Origin: Leclercia adecarboxylata
Lineage (GTDB): Bacteria > Pseudomonadota > Gammaproteobacteria > Enterobacterales > Enterobacteriaceae
Direction of reading: 5' to 3'
Assembly (NCBI RefSeq): GCF_006171285.1
Contig: NZ_CP040889.1
Coordinates: forward strand, 3,534,001-3,598,000
Length of the DNA: 64,000 nucleotides
The notes below the pieces were generated by a model. It saw only the letters and a program-made list of their open reading frames with translations. It searched no databases and was not told the DNA's origin. Both the position numbers and the translations under genes were made by a program. How positions within the stretch are numbered: position 1 is the first letter of the stretch; each line of letters starts with the position of its first letter. Shown piece after piece: positions 40,162 through 50,110 of the stretch.

Positions 40162-42525
40162 TTAAACCACCCACTCACCCCCTTCAACCCCATTCACCAG
40201 CAGCTTACGGTTTTCCCCTTTCGGTAACGACACCTTCAGCGCTTTCCACGCCGGACGATAGTCTCCGCGCGCACCGACGTTCAGGTTTATGGTTGCCCCA
40301 TCGCAGACCATCTCCCACTCCACCCACAGCGCGTTGCCGTTCTGGTAGCCCCAGCTTTCACCGTCGTCTTCAAACAGCAGGCCGGATGTCGTGCCCACGC
40401 CTTTAAGCGGGAACAGTTTCAGTTTGCGGGTATCGTCTTTCTCAGCGCTCACATGGGTAATGCGCTCGCTGAGCGGCAGACCGGCACCGGCGCGAACCAG
40501 CAGCGGCAGTTTTTCCAGCGGCGCGTCGCGGACGATCCACTGCCCGCCGGAGAACCACTCCTGGGAGTAAAAATCGTACCAGCCGGTTTCATTATCCGGC
40601 AGCCAGACCCGGCGCTCGCGCTGTCCGGCTTCGACGACGCTTGCCACCAGCAGGTCGCGGCCCAGCAGGAAATCGTCGCACTCCTCAAAGGTCTGCGCAT
40701 CGTGCTCGTGATCGAGGAACGTCGGGCGAAGCATCGGCTCGTCATCGGCATGCGCCTGCCACAGCAGGGTGTAAAGATACGGCAGCAGGCGATAGCGCAG
40801 CTCAATGGCACCGCGAATGGCCGGCGTGACGCCCGGATACATCCACGGCTCGTTCACGGTGGCATCATCATTCCACGAGTGAATGGTAAAGCGCGGATGC
40901 ATCACGCCGTTTTGCACCCAGCGGACAAACAGCTCCGCGTCCGGCTTATCGCCGGAGAACCCGCCCACGTCATGACCGACGTTAAACAGCCCCGATAAGC
41001 TCATCCCCACACCCATGCGGGTGTTGTAGCGCAGGGTGTCCCAGTTGGTGCGGTTATCGCCGCTCCAGGTCTGGACGTAACGCTGCATCCCGGCGCAGCC
41101 GGAGCGGGAGATCAGGTACGGGCGTTTTTCCGGCGCGAAGCGCTGCTGGGCCTCCATCGAGGCGCGCATCATCAGCAGCGGCATCACCGGGCGAATATGC
41201 TTGATGGCGATCTCCTTGCCGAAGCCAAAGCAGCGCGCTTCCCCGTCCCACACCTCGAACTCATTGTTGTCGTTCCAGGTGGAGTCGATGCCCATCTCCA
41301 GCAGCTGGGTGGTCACCCCTTGCTGCCACCACTGCACGGTCTGCGGGTTGGTAAAGTCGAGGTGCGACCCTTCGTCATCCCAGAAGCTTGAACGTTCTGG
41401 CGCGTCGGTTTCTGAATCGCGGATGAACAGACCGCTCTCCGCCACTTCGTTATAGCGCGGATGGTCCTGCAGCAGGCACGGCTTGATGTTCGCTGCAAGC
41501 TTCAGCCCGGCATCGTGGAACGCCTGGCTCATCACCTTCGGCTGCGGCACCTTGTCGTAGTTCCAGTTGAAGACGTAGCGCTTGCCGTTGATGGAGGTAT
41601 AGCCGGAAGAGAGCTGGAAGGAGTCGCAGGGAATGGCGTGCTCTTCGCACAGGCGGATAAAGTTCATCAGCTGGTTTTGCGCGTCCGGGGCGTCGGTGTA
41701 GTGCATGGTCGACCCGCTGTAGCCCAGGCTCCATTTCGGTCCGAACAGCGTTTTCCCGGTGAGGCGCACGAAGGCTTTGGTGACGTCCAGCACCCGTTTG
41801 CCGGTAAAGATGTAGTAATCGATATCGCCCGCTTCCGCCTGCCAGCGGCGATAGGCGGTGTGGTAGTTGTCGATCTCGTTGCCCAGATCCAGCCAGCAGC
41901 TGCTCAGATTGTCGTAAAACAGGCCATAGCTCACGTCGTCCCGGCGGGTGATGGTGAACGGAATGTGCTTATACAGCGGGTCGGTGCTGACCGCGTTATA
42001 GCCCATCGCGTCCAGGTTACGCATCTCATAGCGCTTGCCGTTGCGCTGCAGATCGCCCGCTTTTTCACCCAGGCCGTAAAAACGTTCATCCTTGCGGCGG
42101 CTCAGGTAGTGCGCCGCGCCGTCGCCGTGGGCGTTCACCAGATAGGCGCTGGTCGGACGGTCATTTACCAGCGGCTGCCACTCCCCGGCCTCGTTGCGAT
42201 AGTGCCACTCCAGCCACAGCGGCTGGTGGACGGTGACGCGCAGCTGTTCGGTGGCAACGGTCAGCACATCGTCCTGCTGCGTCAGCGTCCAGGCAGGGCA
42301 GGTGAACCCGCTCAGGTCGTCGCGGCGGCGGCCTTCCCACGGCACGTCCTGCTCCGGAGCGATGCTCCAGGTGCGGTCCAGCGCCAGTTCGCCTTTGCGT
42401 TTAATCAGCACCCGGAACAGGTTCTGTTCCAGCACATACAGGCACAGGCGGTGCTGCTCATCGACCAGCAGTTCCAGATGGTTCGCAGACTGTTTCTCGA
42501 CGGTCCAGTTTTTCAGGGTTTTCAT
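40162..42525 (-). CDS. glycoside hydrolase family 31 enzyme (alpha-glycosidase)
   Basis: Predicted cytoplasmic alpha-glycosidase of 787 aa; no signal peptide. The GH31 nucleophile region reads GIDSTWNDNNEFEVWD (the Asp after WN) and the acid/base region is RSGCAGMQRYVQTWSGDNRT (the Asp of WSGD). The N-terminal beta domain has LGEKAGDLQRNGKRYEMRNL. I start at the ATG at 42525 (MKTLKNWTVEKQ); a GTG at 42540 is possible. It lies 17 bases after the MFS gene and would split the imported glycoside. Sub-specificity (glucosidase, xylosidase or other) cannot be called. The cassette is absent from this place in K-12. Confidence 0.9.
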   Translation of the reverse strand: MKTLKNWTVEKQSANHLELLVDEQHRLCLYVLEQNLFRVLIKRKGELALDRTWSIAPEQDVPWEGRRRDDLSGFTCPAWTLTQQDDVLTVATEQLRVTVHQPLWLEWHYRNEAGEWQPLVNDRPTSAYLVNAHGDGAAHYLSRRKDERFYGLGEKAGDLQRNGKRYEMRNLDAMGYNAVSTDPLYKHIPFTITRRDDVSYGLFYDNLSSCWLDLGNEIDNYHTAYRRWQAEAGDIDYYIFTGKRVLDVTKAFVRLTGKTLFGPKWSLGYSGSTMHYTDAPDAQNQLMNFIRLCEEHAIPCDSFQLSSGYTSINGKRYVFNWNYDKVPQPKVMSQAFHDAGLKLAANIKPCLLQDHPRYNEVAESGLFIRDSETDAPERSSFWDDEGSHLDFTNPQTVQWWQQGVTTQLLEMGIDSTWNDNNEFEVWDGEARCFGFGKEIAIKHIRPVMPLLMMRASMEAQQRFAPEKRPYLISRSGCAGMQRYVQTWSGDNRTNWDTLRYNTRMGVGMSLSGLFNVGHDVGGFSGDKPDAELFVRWVQNGVMHPRFTIHSWNDDATVNEPWMYPGVTPAIRGAIELRYRLLPYLYTLLWQAHADDEPMLRPTFLDHEHDAQTFEECDDFLLGRDLLVASVVEAGQRERRVWLPDNETGWYDFYSQEWFSGGQWIVRDAPLEKLPLLVRAGAGLPLSERITHVSAEKDDTRKLKLFPLKGVGTTSGLLFEDDGESWGYQNGNALWVEWEMVCDGATINLNVGARGDYRPAWKALKVSLPKGENRKLLVNGVEGGEWVV

Positions 42526-42542
42526 ATGCAATACATCCACTA

Positions 42543-43844
42543 TCAGGCGCGCTTGGCGCGACGTTCAGCAATAAATGCCACCAGGAAGAGAGCGCCAATC
42601 AGGTCGAAGAAACCCATGGCAATAAAGAGCGGGTTAAAGCCGATTTTGTCGGCGGTAACACCAATCAAAAGGGAGAACAGGAAGCTGGCGATCCACGCCG
42701 CCGAGCCGCGCATGCCGTTGACGGTTGCCATCTGTCCCTTATCAAATGACTCCACCACCAGGGCGCTCAACATGCAGGAGATGATCTGATGCCCGAAACC
42801 GCCGATGGAGATCAGCACGATGGTGATATAGGGGTCGCGGGTAATAGCCACGATGCCTAAGGAGATCATCAGAAACGCGCCGGTCACCGAGCTTGCCACC
42901 ACCGAGTTAACGCGGGAGCAGCCGAACAGGCGGGTATAGAGACGGGTCAGGTAGCCGCTCGCCACGCTGCCGAGATCGGCGGCCAGGAACGGCAGCCAGG
43001 CAAACATCGCGATCTGCTTCAGATCCATGCCGTGCTCTTTGGCGAGATACAGCGGCACCCAGAAGCTCAGCACCGCCCAGGCCGGTTCCGCCATAAAGGC
43101 CGGAATGGCGATACCGTAAAAGCGCTTGTTTTTCGACACGGTTTTCAGCGCGGTGAGGAAGGGCAGTTTGACCGCAGGCGGCTCGTTATCCTGCTTGATA
43201 AAGGCCAGCTCATCCTTGCTCAGGTTCGGGTGCTGCTCCGGGTTGTGGTAGAACGCCCACCAGAGGATCACCCACAGCAGCGCCAGCACGCCGGTAAACA
43301 TAAACGCGCCCTGCCAGCCAAAGGAGGCGTGGGCAAAGTAGATGATAGGCGGAGCCAGCATCGCGCCGATGGAGAAGCCCACGCCCGCCCAACCGGCGGC
43401 CACGGGACGTTCCGATTTCGGGAACCACTCGCCGATGGTTTTGGCGTTCGCCGGAGTGGCGGCCGCTTCAGAGGCACCCATAAAGAAGCGCAGGATCGCC
43501 AGATGCAGCCAGCTTCCGGCGCCCGCATGGAAGATACACATCAGCGCCCAGATCCCGGCACAGACCATAAAGCCAATCTTCAGGCCGATGACGTCAATCA
43601 GCCAGCCGCACAGAGGCTGGAAAATGGTGTAGGCAATCTGGAACGCGCCAACGATCCAGGAGTATTGCTCGGTGGTGATCCCGAGACTCTCTTTGAGTTC
43701 AGGCGCGAGAATACCCAACGAATTTCGGGTGATGTAGTTAACGGTCACGCCCATTAAGAACAGCACCAGCACGTACCAGCGCAGGTTTTTAATGACGCGA
43801 CGGGTTTTGCTGGTCGCAACGGTGTTATTGATGCCCTGACTCAT
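42543..43844 (-). CDS. MFS transporter, anion:cation symporter (ExuT-like) family
   Basis: Inner-membrane sugar/sugar-acid transporter of 433 aa with 12 predicted helices. The start at 43844 (MSQGINNTVATSKTRR) follows a GGAG site. Family marks are YITRNSLGILAPELKESLGI in helix 1, GASEAAATPANAKTIGEWFP, and RPVAAGWAGVGFSIGAMLAP. It is the promoter-proximal gene of the cassette and probably supplies the GH31 enzyme. ACS-family members typically carry hexuronates and related organic anions, so an anionic glycoside substrate is possible (inference). Confidence 0.92.
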   Translation of the reverse strand: MSQGINNTVATSKTRRVIKNLRWYVLVLFLMGVTVNYITRNSLGILAPELKESLGITTEQYSWIVGAFQIAYTIFQPLCGWLIDVIGLKIGFMVCAGIWALMCIFHAGAGSWLHLAILRFFMGASEAAATPANAKTIGEWFPKSERPVAAGWAGVGFSIGAMLAPPIIYFAHASFGWQGAFMFTGVLALLWVILWWAFYHNPEQHPNLSKDELAFIKQDNEPPAVKLPFLTALKTVSKNKRFYGIAIPAFMAEPAWAVLSFWVPLYLAKEHGMDLKQIAMFAWLPFLAADLGSVASGYLTRLYTRLFGCSRVNSVVASSVTGAFLMISLGIVAITRDPYITIVLISIGGFGHQIISCMLSALVVESFDKGQMATVNGMRGSAAWIASFLFSLLIGVTADKIGFNPLFIAMGFFDLIGALFLVAFIAERRAKRA

Positions 43845-44132
43845 TTTACTCTCCACAAGACGGACGGTAGGGGGACGGAGGTTCAGGTGTCACACAGATT
43901 TTTTATCTCTTTGATTGTTATCAGTTTTAATGCTTAGTTTGGTATATAACTAGTATGGAAGTTGTGTGACAGGTTCACCTTAAGAGAGAAATCAGGCGGG
44001 CAAAAGCGCATTTTGTGCAACTTTTCTCATAATCGGCGTTCATTATTTGGCATTCTGGCTCTAATCCCAGTAACCATCTGTTAACTACGCTATGAAAATT
44101 TTTTCATTTCGCAAATGGAGCCAGATCACAAA
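43845..44132. other. divergent control region of the GH31 cassette
   Basis: A 288-base AT-rich gap between the MFS gene and the LacI-type gene. An inverted repeat TGAAAA-TT-TTTTCA lies at 44092-44105, 27 bases before the regulator ATG, and may be an autoregulatory site. No LacI-style operator with a central CG was recognised. Confidence 0.5.
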
Positions 44133-45206
44133 ATGGATAAAAGGCTAAGAATCGCTGAAATTGCCCGCCGGACCGAACTCTCTGTCAGCACCGTTTCCCG
44201 GGTGCTGGCGGGGAAGGCGAACACCAGTGAAAAGGCGCGTACCCGGGTGCTGGACGCCGCGCGGGAGCTGGGCGTGCTGGACGGGATGGCGGCGGGGCGT
44301 CTGCTGCTCAACAGCCTCGTGGTCTTTGCGCCCCAGCGCGCTTTTGACGAGCGGTCCGACATCTTTTATTACCGGGTGATCCAGAGCGTGAGTAAGGGCC
44401 TTGCCTCGCATGACGTGCGTCTTCGCTACTGCGCCCTCGAAGAGAATGACAGCGACGCGCAGCTGTTTCTTGCGCGCATGAACGAGCCGGACACCCAGGC
44501 CGCTATCCTGCTGGGTATCGACGATCCGCATATCCACGATCTGGCCATCGATCTGGGTAAACCCTGCATGCTGATTAACTGCCGCGACCGGCATATGCGC
44601 CTCCCTGCGGTCACGCCCGATCACCGCGCCATCGGCGAACGCGCGGCGGAATACCTCTTTGAGATGGGGCACCGCGAAGTGATGAACGTGCTGTGCCTGC
44701 GCCGCTATACCATGGAGCTGCGTCTGGCGGGGATCCGTGACGCCTGGCAGTCGCACAACCTGAAGTTTAACGACAAACGCGATCTGCTGGTGGCCCCGAG
44801 CTTCAGCGCCCGCGAAACCGAACAGCTGGTCAGCCACTGGCTCAGTGAACGCCAGGGAAAAGACCTGCCCACGGCATTTTTAGTCGGCGGGGATTTTATG
44901 GCGGCGGGGACCATCAACGCCTTACAAAAGCAGGGATTGCGCGTCCCTCAGGATGTGTCGGTGATGAGCATTGACGGCTTTAATCTGGCGGCGATTCAGG
45001 ATGTGCCGTTAACGGCGGTGCATGTTCCCCGCGATGAACTGGGAACCGAAGCGGTGCATATGCTCCAGCAACGGCTGATGCGCCCGGACGCGCCGGTGGG
45101 GACGCTGCTGCTGAACGGCACGCTGACCGTGCGGGAGTCGGTACGGCGGATACGTCAGGGGAAAAGACGCACCGCCGTCGAACGGGAAGGGTTATACGAC
45201 AGTTAA
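44133..45206 (+). CDS. LacI/GalR-family transcriptional regulator
   Basis: A 357-aa repressor likely controlling the divergent MFS-GH31 genes. The N-terminal helix-turn-helix reads IAEIARRTELSVSTVSRVLA at about residues 6-25, followed by the hinge. The remainder is a periplasmic-binding-protein-like sugar sensor (IFYYRVIQSVSKGLASHDVR; VSVMSIDGFNLAAIQDVPLT). I choose the ATG at 44133, with GGAG 12 bases upstream, over the ATG at 44115. It has an unusually long basic tail (RRIRQGKRRTAVEREG). Its stop shares bases with the stop of ybiU on the other strand. Confidence 0.93.
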   Translation: MDKRLRIAEIARRTELSVSTVSRVLAGKANTSEKARTRVLDAARELGVLDGMAAGRLLLNSLVVFAPQRAFDERSDIFYYRVIQSVSKGLASHDVRLRYCALEENDSDAQLFLARMNEPDTQAAILLGIDDPHIHDLAIDLGKPCMLINCRDRHMRLPAVTPDHRAIGERAAEYLFEMGHREVMNVLCLRRYTMELRLAGIRDAWQSHNLKFNDKRDLLVAPSFSARETEQLVSHWLSERQGKDLPTAFLVGGDFMAAGTINALQKQGLRVPQDVSVMSIDGFNLAAIQDVPLTAVHVPRDELGTEAVHMLQQRLMRPDAPVGTLLLNGTLTVRESVRRIRQGKRRTAVEREGLYDS

Positions 45207-46465
45207 GCCATACCCAGCGCGCGCTTGCCGTGAATGTTCAGATCATCAACAGTGAAGCGCGACTGCCAGTCAGACTCATAATCCTCGCGCGGGAAATCGC
45301 CCGGCGAGGCGCCGGTTTCCAGCGCCGCTTTCACCTTCTTCGCGTAGGCGAGGTTTTTCTCGCACATCGGCGCCGCCGGAATGTACATCACGTTGCCCCA
45401 GCCCTGCTGGTCTTCAACCGGGGCCACCGAGTGGATCACATCGCAGTGCCACCACACGGAATCACCCGCTTCCAGCGCCGGAATGCTGGTCAGGGCTTCA
45501 ATTAACAGCGGATGCCACTTCTCGGAAATCGGCAGCACGCGCCCCGGGGCCACGCCGCAGAGTTCATCTTCCGGCACATCGTCCAGCAGCGGACGCAGCA
45601 GAATGTAAGCCATCGCTTCCGGGATCGGCACCACGTGCAGCAGCCCCTGATTTGGGATCATGTCGGAGAGCGCCGTCCAGCCCTGGAAGGTGCGGAACAC
45701 CGAGCATTTGGTAGTGTTGTCCACGGTGTACTCTTCCACTTCGGTGCGATGGGCAGCATCCCAGGGATCGTACCTGTCGATATTGCCGTCGAAGACGCGG
45801 GCGAAGACCTGCTGATAGGCCGGGAGCAGCCAGCGCTCCAGCGCGCCGGAGTCGGTGTGCGCCCCGAGGCCTTTAGAGGTAGTTCCCGGCGGACGGCGGC
45901 GAATGCGATCCGGGTAGATCACGCTCACGTCCGGGTTGAACCACTGCTTGCCGTTGCTCTCGAAAGTCCATAAACGGTTCAGGAACGACTGCACCTGGGC
46001 CATCTCTTCGCTCTGACGGGCTTCCATCTGGGCGTGTGAGCAGTAGATCGGGTAGATCTCCGGACGGGAGGCGGTGAGGGAGCCAAAGAAGTTATCCCCC
46101 GGGCCTTTGTAGACGTCATCAAAACGGTTGAGATCCAGATAGTCGAGCATCGCGTTATCCCACGCCAGCGCCTTCTCGCGCGGGAAATGACCTTTGATCA
46201 CCGCACAGCCCCGGCGTTTGACCGCCTCGCGCTGTTCCGGGCTGATGTTACCGCTCTGCACGTCCGCAAAGGGGATCACCGGCCATACAGGATCGCCATT
46301 GCGCTTCAGGGTGTTAATTTCCGCCACGCGGCTGGCGATCCTGGCGCTCAGGCGATCGAATACGCCCTGCACGTCGCCAATCTGCGCCCGCAGCTCACGT
46401 TTCATCTGGCGGATGGCCGCTTTGTGGTCGGAAGGCAAGGTTTCACTGGTAAAGGTTAAGGTCAT
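45203..46465 (-). CDS. ybiU: DUF1479 protein YbiU (putative Fe/2-oxoglutarate-type dioxygenase)
   Basis: A 420-aa cytoplasmic protein (421 in E. coli). The start at 46465 (MTLTFTSETLPSDHKAAIRQ) follows a GAGG site and aligns with E. coli; an upstream start seven codons earlier is less likely. Possible iron ligands are the His and Asp in GLGAHTDSGALERW and the distal His in WWHCDVIHSVAPV, as in phytanoyl-CoA-type oxygenases. The reaction is unknown. A palindrome shared with ybiV and pflE lies just upstream (46480-46494). It ends tail-to-tail with the LacI gene, overlapping by four bases. Confidence 0.93.
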   Translation of the reverse strand: MTLTFTSETLPSDHKAAIRQMKRELRAQIGDVQGVFDRLSARIASRVAEINTLKRNGDPVWPVIPFADVQSGNISPEQREAVKRRGCAVIKGHFPREKALAWDNAMLDYLDLNRFDDVYKGPGDNFFGSLTASRPEIYPIYCSHAQMEARQSEEMAQVQSFLNRLWTFESNGKQWFNPDVSVIYPDRIRRRPPGTTSKGLGAHTDSGALERWLLPAYQQVFARVFDGNIDRYDPWDAAHRTEVEEYTVDNTTKCSVFRTFQGWTALSDMIPNQGLLHVVPIPEAMAYILLRPLLDDVPEDELCGVAPGRVLPISEKWHPLLIEALTSIPALEAGDSVWWHCDVIHSVAPVEDQQGWGNVMYIPAAPMCEKNLAYAKKVKAALETGASPGDFPREDYESDWQSRFTVDDLNIHGKRALGMA

Positions 46466-46479
46466 AACAGCCTCGCTAT

Positions 46480-46494
46480 CTTTCATTCGAAAGT
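46480..46494 (-). promoter_or_regulatory. shared palindromic operator, ybiU copy
   Basis: Plus strand CTTTCATTCGAAAGT, the complement of ACTTTCGAATGAAAG, 15 bases upstream of the ybiU ATG and so within its leader. It matches 15 of 16 positions of the site at 51045. Confidence 0.65.
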
Positions 46495-46591
46495 AAAAGT
46501 GATTACAAGTGATACTTTAGGTTAAAAATAAGTTAAAGCAAGTTAAATAACTTGATGAAGTGCACAACACGGAGAGAAAGAAGGGGAGAGC

Positions 46592-46612
46592 GCCGGAGAT
46601 GACTCCGGCGGG
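46592..46612 (-). terminator. hairpin after ybiV
   Basis: Minus strand CGCCGGAG-TCAT-CTCCGGCG, 8 bases beyond the ybiV stop, followed by CTCTCCCCTTCTTTCTC. A plausible but weak terminator. Confidence 0.6.
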
Positions 46613-46616
46613 GAAA

Positions 46617-47432
46617 TTAGTTGCTGAAGGGCGGGGTATTGTCGAGGACGGCCTGAATCACGTTCAGCACGCCCTGATGGTTGTTGTCATCGGCCTGATA
46701 GCGGGTGATGGCTTTGATGCTTTCGCCCGCGTTACCCATGGCGAAGGAGTAGTTCACAAACTTCAGCATTTCGGCGTCGTTACCGCTGTCGCCAATCGCC
46801 ACGCACTCCTGCGGGGAGATGTGCCAGCGCTTCAGCAGGCGGCTCAGGCCGCTGGCTTTATGCAGGCCGGGGATAATCAGATCGACAAAGCCAAAGCCGC
46901 TGGTCACCGGCTTCATAATGCCGTCGAGGGAGACGTGCAGAGCGTCGATCAGGTTTGGAATATCGCTGTCCGGCAGGTTCAGGGAGAACTTGAACAGCAC
47001 GTCGTCGATGTCGCGATAGTCGCTGATGCGCTGCAGGCGGTGATAGTGTTTTGACATCAGCGCGATGAAGTCCTCTGGTGCCTTATCGCTGACGTAAGCA
47101 CTTTCCAGCCCGCAGGCAACGAAGTTCAGGGAGGTATCCTTCAGCAGCTCGCCGATGACAATCTGCGACTCGTGCTTTGTCAGTTCACCGTGGAAAATCT
47201 GCTCGCCGTGATCGAACACCAGCGCGCCGTTTTCCGCCACGAAAGAGATCTGCGATTTCAGTTCCGGGAAGAAGGAGATGAGCTGGTAATACTGGTTGCC
47301 GCTGGCGACAACGAACTCAATATTACGGGCCTGAAGTTGCTGGAACTGCGCCTGAAAGCGGTCACGATCGTACTGCTTGGCGTCATCAAGAAAAGTTCCG
47401 TCCATATCGGTGACGATAACTTTAACGGTCAT
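46617..47432 (-). CDS. ybiV: HAD-family sugar phosphatase YbiV
   Basis: Cof-type (HAD IIB) phosphatase of 271 aa, the same as E. coli, which there acts on sugar phosphates such as fructose 1-phosphate and ribose 5-phosphate. The nucleophile motif is DMDGTFLDD with Asp9 and Asp11; the C-terminal metal motif is [10 protein letters not shown]; the cap domain lies between. The start at 47432 ([12 protein letters not shown]) matches E. coli. A site matching the shared palindrome lies upstream at 47501-47515. Confidence 0.96.
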   Translation of the reverse strand: MTVKVIVTDMDGTFLDDAKQYDRDRFQAQFQQLQARNIEFVVASGNQYYQLISFFPELKSQISFVAENGALVFDHGEQIFHGELTKHESQIVIGELLKDTSLNFVACGLESAYVSDKAPEDFIALMSKHYHRLQRISDYRDIDDVLFKFSLNLPDSDIPNLIDALHVSLDGIMKPVTSGFGFVDLIIPGLHKASGLSRLLKRWHISPQECVAIGDSGNDAEMLKFVNYSFAMGNAGESIKAITRYQADDNNHQGVLNVIQAVLDNTPPFSN

Positions 47433-47500
47433 ACATTGAGCTCCTGAATCACTGCGTTCGAAACATTCTAATAACAAGGTGACGTGGAGCACAAATTTAA

Positions 47501-47515
47501 TTTTCGAATGAAAGT
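47501..47515 (-). promoter_or_regulatory. shared palindromic operator, ybiV copy
   Basis: TTTTCGAATGAAAGT, differing from the 51045 site at one arm position, 69 bases upstream of the ybiV ATG. A weaker partial match (GTTCGAAACATTC) is at about 47457. Confidence 0.65.
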
Positions 47516-47542
47516 CAGAAAGCCGGGTGGCGGAGGTAAATG

Positions 47543-47613
47543 CAAAACGGCAACCTGGGTTGCCGTTTTTGATGTTTGCACCCTCTCCCCTTGGGAGAGG
47601 GCCGGGGTGAGGG
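47543..47613. repeat. 71-nt composite repeat, left copy (terminator of pflF plus CTC repeat)
   Basis: Starts CAAAACGGCAACCTGGGTTG with the stem AACGGCAACC/GGTTGCCGTT, then TTTGCA and a CTC hairpin CCCTCTCCC/GGGAGAGGG ending GGGGTGAGGG. It is nearly identical to the reverse complement of 51877-51947. The first stem can terminate pflF transcription on the minus strand. A further CTC copy follows at 47631-47667. Confidence 0.8.
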
Positions 47614-47673
47614 CAACAGCGCGCGCTATTCCCCCTCACCCTAACCCTCACCCTCAAGGGAGAGGGGATCTCA

Positions 47674-50106
47674 TTACAACGTATGCTCAGTACGCGCAAT
47701 AATATCGTCCTGCGCATCCGGTGACAGGGCGGTGAAGAACGCCGAGTAACCCGCCACGCGCACTACCAGATCGCGATACTGGTCCGGGTGTTTCTTCGCT
47801 TCCAGCAGCGTTTCGCGGGAGACGATGTTGTACTGGATGTGCCAGCCTTTATGCACCTCAAAGAAGGTACGCAGCAGCACCATCAGCTTCTGACGGTCGC
47901 TGTCGTTATCCAGCGTCGCCGGGTTGAGCTTCTGGTTCAGCAGCACGCCACCGAGGATCGCTTCGGTCGGCAGTTTTCCGACAGAGCCGATCACCGCCGT
48001 TGGCCCCAGATGGTCAGTACCGGAGGACGGGCTTGCCCCTTCGGCCAGCGGGGTATGCGCTTTACGCCCGTCCGGCGTTGCCATGGTGGCCGCACCAAAC
48101 GGCACGTTGGCGGAGATGGACGAAGTCCCGGCGTAGTAGTTGCCGCCAATCGGGCCACGGCCATAGCGTGGGTTGTGGTACTGCTTCAGCTCTTCGATGT
48201 AGGTCTGATACGCCCGGGCCAGCAGCAGATCCACGCTGTCATCGTCGTTACCGTACTTTGGTGCGCCGTTAATCAGACGCTGGCGCAGCTGTTCGTGGGT
48301 CAGCCCCTCGTAGTCATCCGCCAGGGCCGCCGCCAGCTGCTGCTGACCAATCGCACCCTGTTCAAAGACCAGTTTCTTCACTGCCGCCAGGCTGTTGCCG
48401 AGGTTGGCGATCCCCACCTGCAGGCCGGAGACCCAGTCGTACTTCGCGCCGCCCTGCTTGATGCTCTTCGCGCGCTCGATGCAGTCATCCACCAGCGCCG
48501 AGCAGAGAATGTCGTGGACGTTCTCTTCCAGCATGGTGTCCACCACGTACTCAATCTCGATGGATTTGCGGGTGTAATACTTAATCTGGCGATCCCAGGC
48601 GGCCATCACTTCGTCGAAGTTGTTGAAGTTACCGGCAGAGAGCGCTTTAACCTGCGGCAGGAATACTTTGCCGCTGGTGGCGTCGCGACCGCCTTCCATC
48701 GCTGCCAGCATCACGCGGGCGAAGTTGATAAAGCTCATCCCGGTGCAGCGGTAGCCCCACTTGCCGCCGACCGCGGTTTCGATACAGCCGATGGCGGCGT
48801 AGTCGTAGGCGTCGGCTTTTTCGATGCCGAGCTTGATGAACTCAGGGATAACGATCTCATCGTTGTTGAAGGCCGGCATCCCGAAGCCGCAGCGGATCAC
48901 CTGCACGCAGGCGTCGAGGAAGTCGTTGCTCATGCCCGCGTGATAGCGCACGCTCAGGTTCGGCTGGGTGGAGCGCAGACGGCCGCAGGATTCGAGGATT
49001 GCGTAGGAGAGCGGGTTCACCGCGTCCATTGCCACGTCGTTCACCAGGATCTGCCCGCCGATGGTGACGTTCTGATACAGCGGGCTGCCCGCCGAGGCTT
49101 TGGAGTGCGAGCCGGAGCGGATCTTGTTTACTTCCAGCAGCTTCAGCCAGCAGCTGTGCAGCAGCTCGATGGCGTGCTCGCGATCCAGAGACTGGTTCAG
49201 CTCCACGTCGCGGCGGTAGTACGGATAGAGATACTGGTCCATGCGGGCGAAGGAGACGGAGTGGCCGTTGGACTCAATCTGCAGGATCAGCTGGATGAAG
49301 TAGCACAGCTGTAATGCCTGCCAGAAGGTTTTTGGCGGTTCGTGGGCTATGACATCGCAGTTTTCCGCCATCGCCAGCAGCTCGTCGCGGCGGCTAACGC
49401 GGGTTTCGGTGGCGGCCATCTCACGCGCCAGGTCGGCAAAGCGCTCGATATGCAGGCTCACCGCTTCCAGCACGATATCGATCGCTTTCAGGAACTGGTC
49501 GCCGTGCAGGTCTTCCAGGCAGGTAAGGTTGATGCGCGAGCGGCGCTCGTCCACCTTGTGGCGCAGGCCGTCGAGCCCTTTTTCCAGCACTAACGGGAAG
49601 TTTACCGCCAGGTGCGCGTCGCCGGAGGTCATGTTGCCTTCGGCTTTGATAATCCCGGTTTCCAGCAGGCCTTTCTGCTCGTCGGTGAACATGCCGTAGC
49701 AGCGATCCTGCACCGTCTGGCCGCGCCACCACGGGCAGATCTCATGCAGAACGCGTTTGTTCTCTTCGCTGACTGCAAAGCCCGCACCCGGACGGTCGGC
49801 CAGATCGTCGATCTCTTTTTCAATCCACGAGACGGTGTATTCCGGGAAGATCGGCGCGGCGCGCACTTCGCTTGCCTGGTTGCCGATAATCAGCTCGTCA
49901 TGTTTGATCCAGATAGTGCGCTGCGCCAGGTGATGGGCCAGCGCCAGCGCGCGGCGAACCGGGATCGGCTTGTCCATGTGCTGCTGGTACATCTCGGTGT
50001 AGTGCTGGGCGCGTTCGGTACAGACCGGAGGCTTAACAATATGGACCAGGGCAGTTTTATGCGCCTTAATGCGATCGCTCAGGGTAGTAAGATTCAGCTG
50101 TGTCAT
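47674..50106 (-). CDS. pflF: glycyl-radical enzyme PflF (YbiW)
   Basis: Oxygen-sensitive radical enzyme of 810 aa, the same as E. coli, annotated as a pyruvate formate-lyase-like or diol/glycerol-dehydratase-like protein. The catalytic Cys lies in [16 protein letters not shown] and the glycyl radical site near the C-terminus in [11 protein letters not shown]. The N-terminal PFL domain includes [20 protein letters not shown]. Its activase gene pflE lies 4 bases upstream. The substrate has not been settled for this family member. Confidence 0.95.
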   Translation of the reverse strand: MTQLNLTTLSDRIKAHKTALVHIVKPPVCTERAQHYTEMYQQHMDKPIPVRRALALAHHLAQRTIWIKHDELIIGNQASEVRAAPIFPEYTVSWIEKEIDDLADRPGAGFAVSEENKRVLHEICPWWRGQTVQDRCYGMFTDEQKGLLETGIIKAEGNMTSGDAHLAVNFPLVLEKGLDGLRHKVDERRSRINLTCLEDLHGDQFLKAIDIVLEAVSLHIERFADLAREMAATETRVSRRDELLAMAENCDVIAHEPPKTFWQALQLCYFIQLILQIESNGHSVSFARMDQYLYPYYRRDVELNQSLDREHAIELLHSCWLKLLEVNKIRSGSHSKASAGSPLYQNVTIGGQILVNDVAMDAVNPLSYAILESCGRLRSTQPNLSVRYHAGMSNDFLDACVQVIRCGFGMPAFNNDEIVIPEFIKLGIEKADAYDYAAIGCIETAVGGKWGYRCTGMSFINFARVMLAAMEGGRDATSGKVFLPQVKALSAGNFNNFDEVMAAWDRQIKYYTRKSIEIEYVVDTMLEENVHDILCSALVDDCIERAKSIKQGGAKYDWVSGLQVGIANLGNSLAAVKKLVFEQGAIGQQQLAAALADDYEGLTHEQLRQRLINGAPKYGNDDDSVDLLLARAYQTYIEELKQYHNPRYGRGPIGGNYYAGTSSISANVPFGAATMATPDGRKAHTPLAEGASPSSGTDHLGPTAVIGSVGKLPTEAILGGVLLNQKLNPATLDNDSDRQKLMVLLRTFFEVHKGWHIQYNIVSRETLLEAKKHPDQYRDLVVRVAGYSAFFTALSPDAQDDIIARTEHTL

Positions 50107-50110
50107 AACA

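Noticed and set aside
47788..49314. 508-codon open frame opposite pflF
   Set aside because: Low-complexity His/Val/Ala composition and complete overlap with a well-recognised gene.
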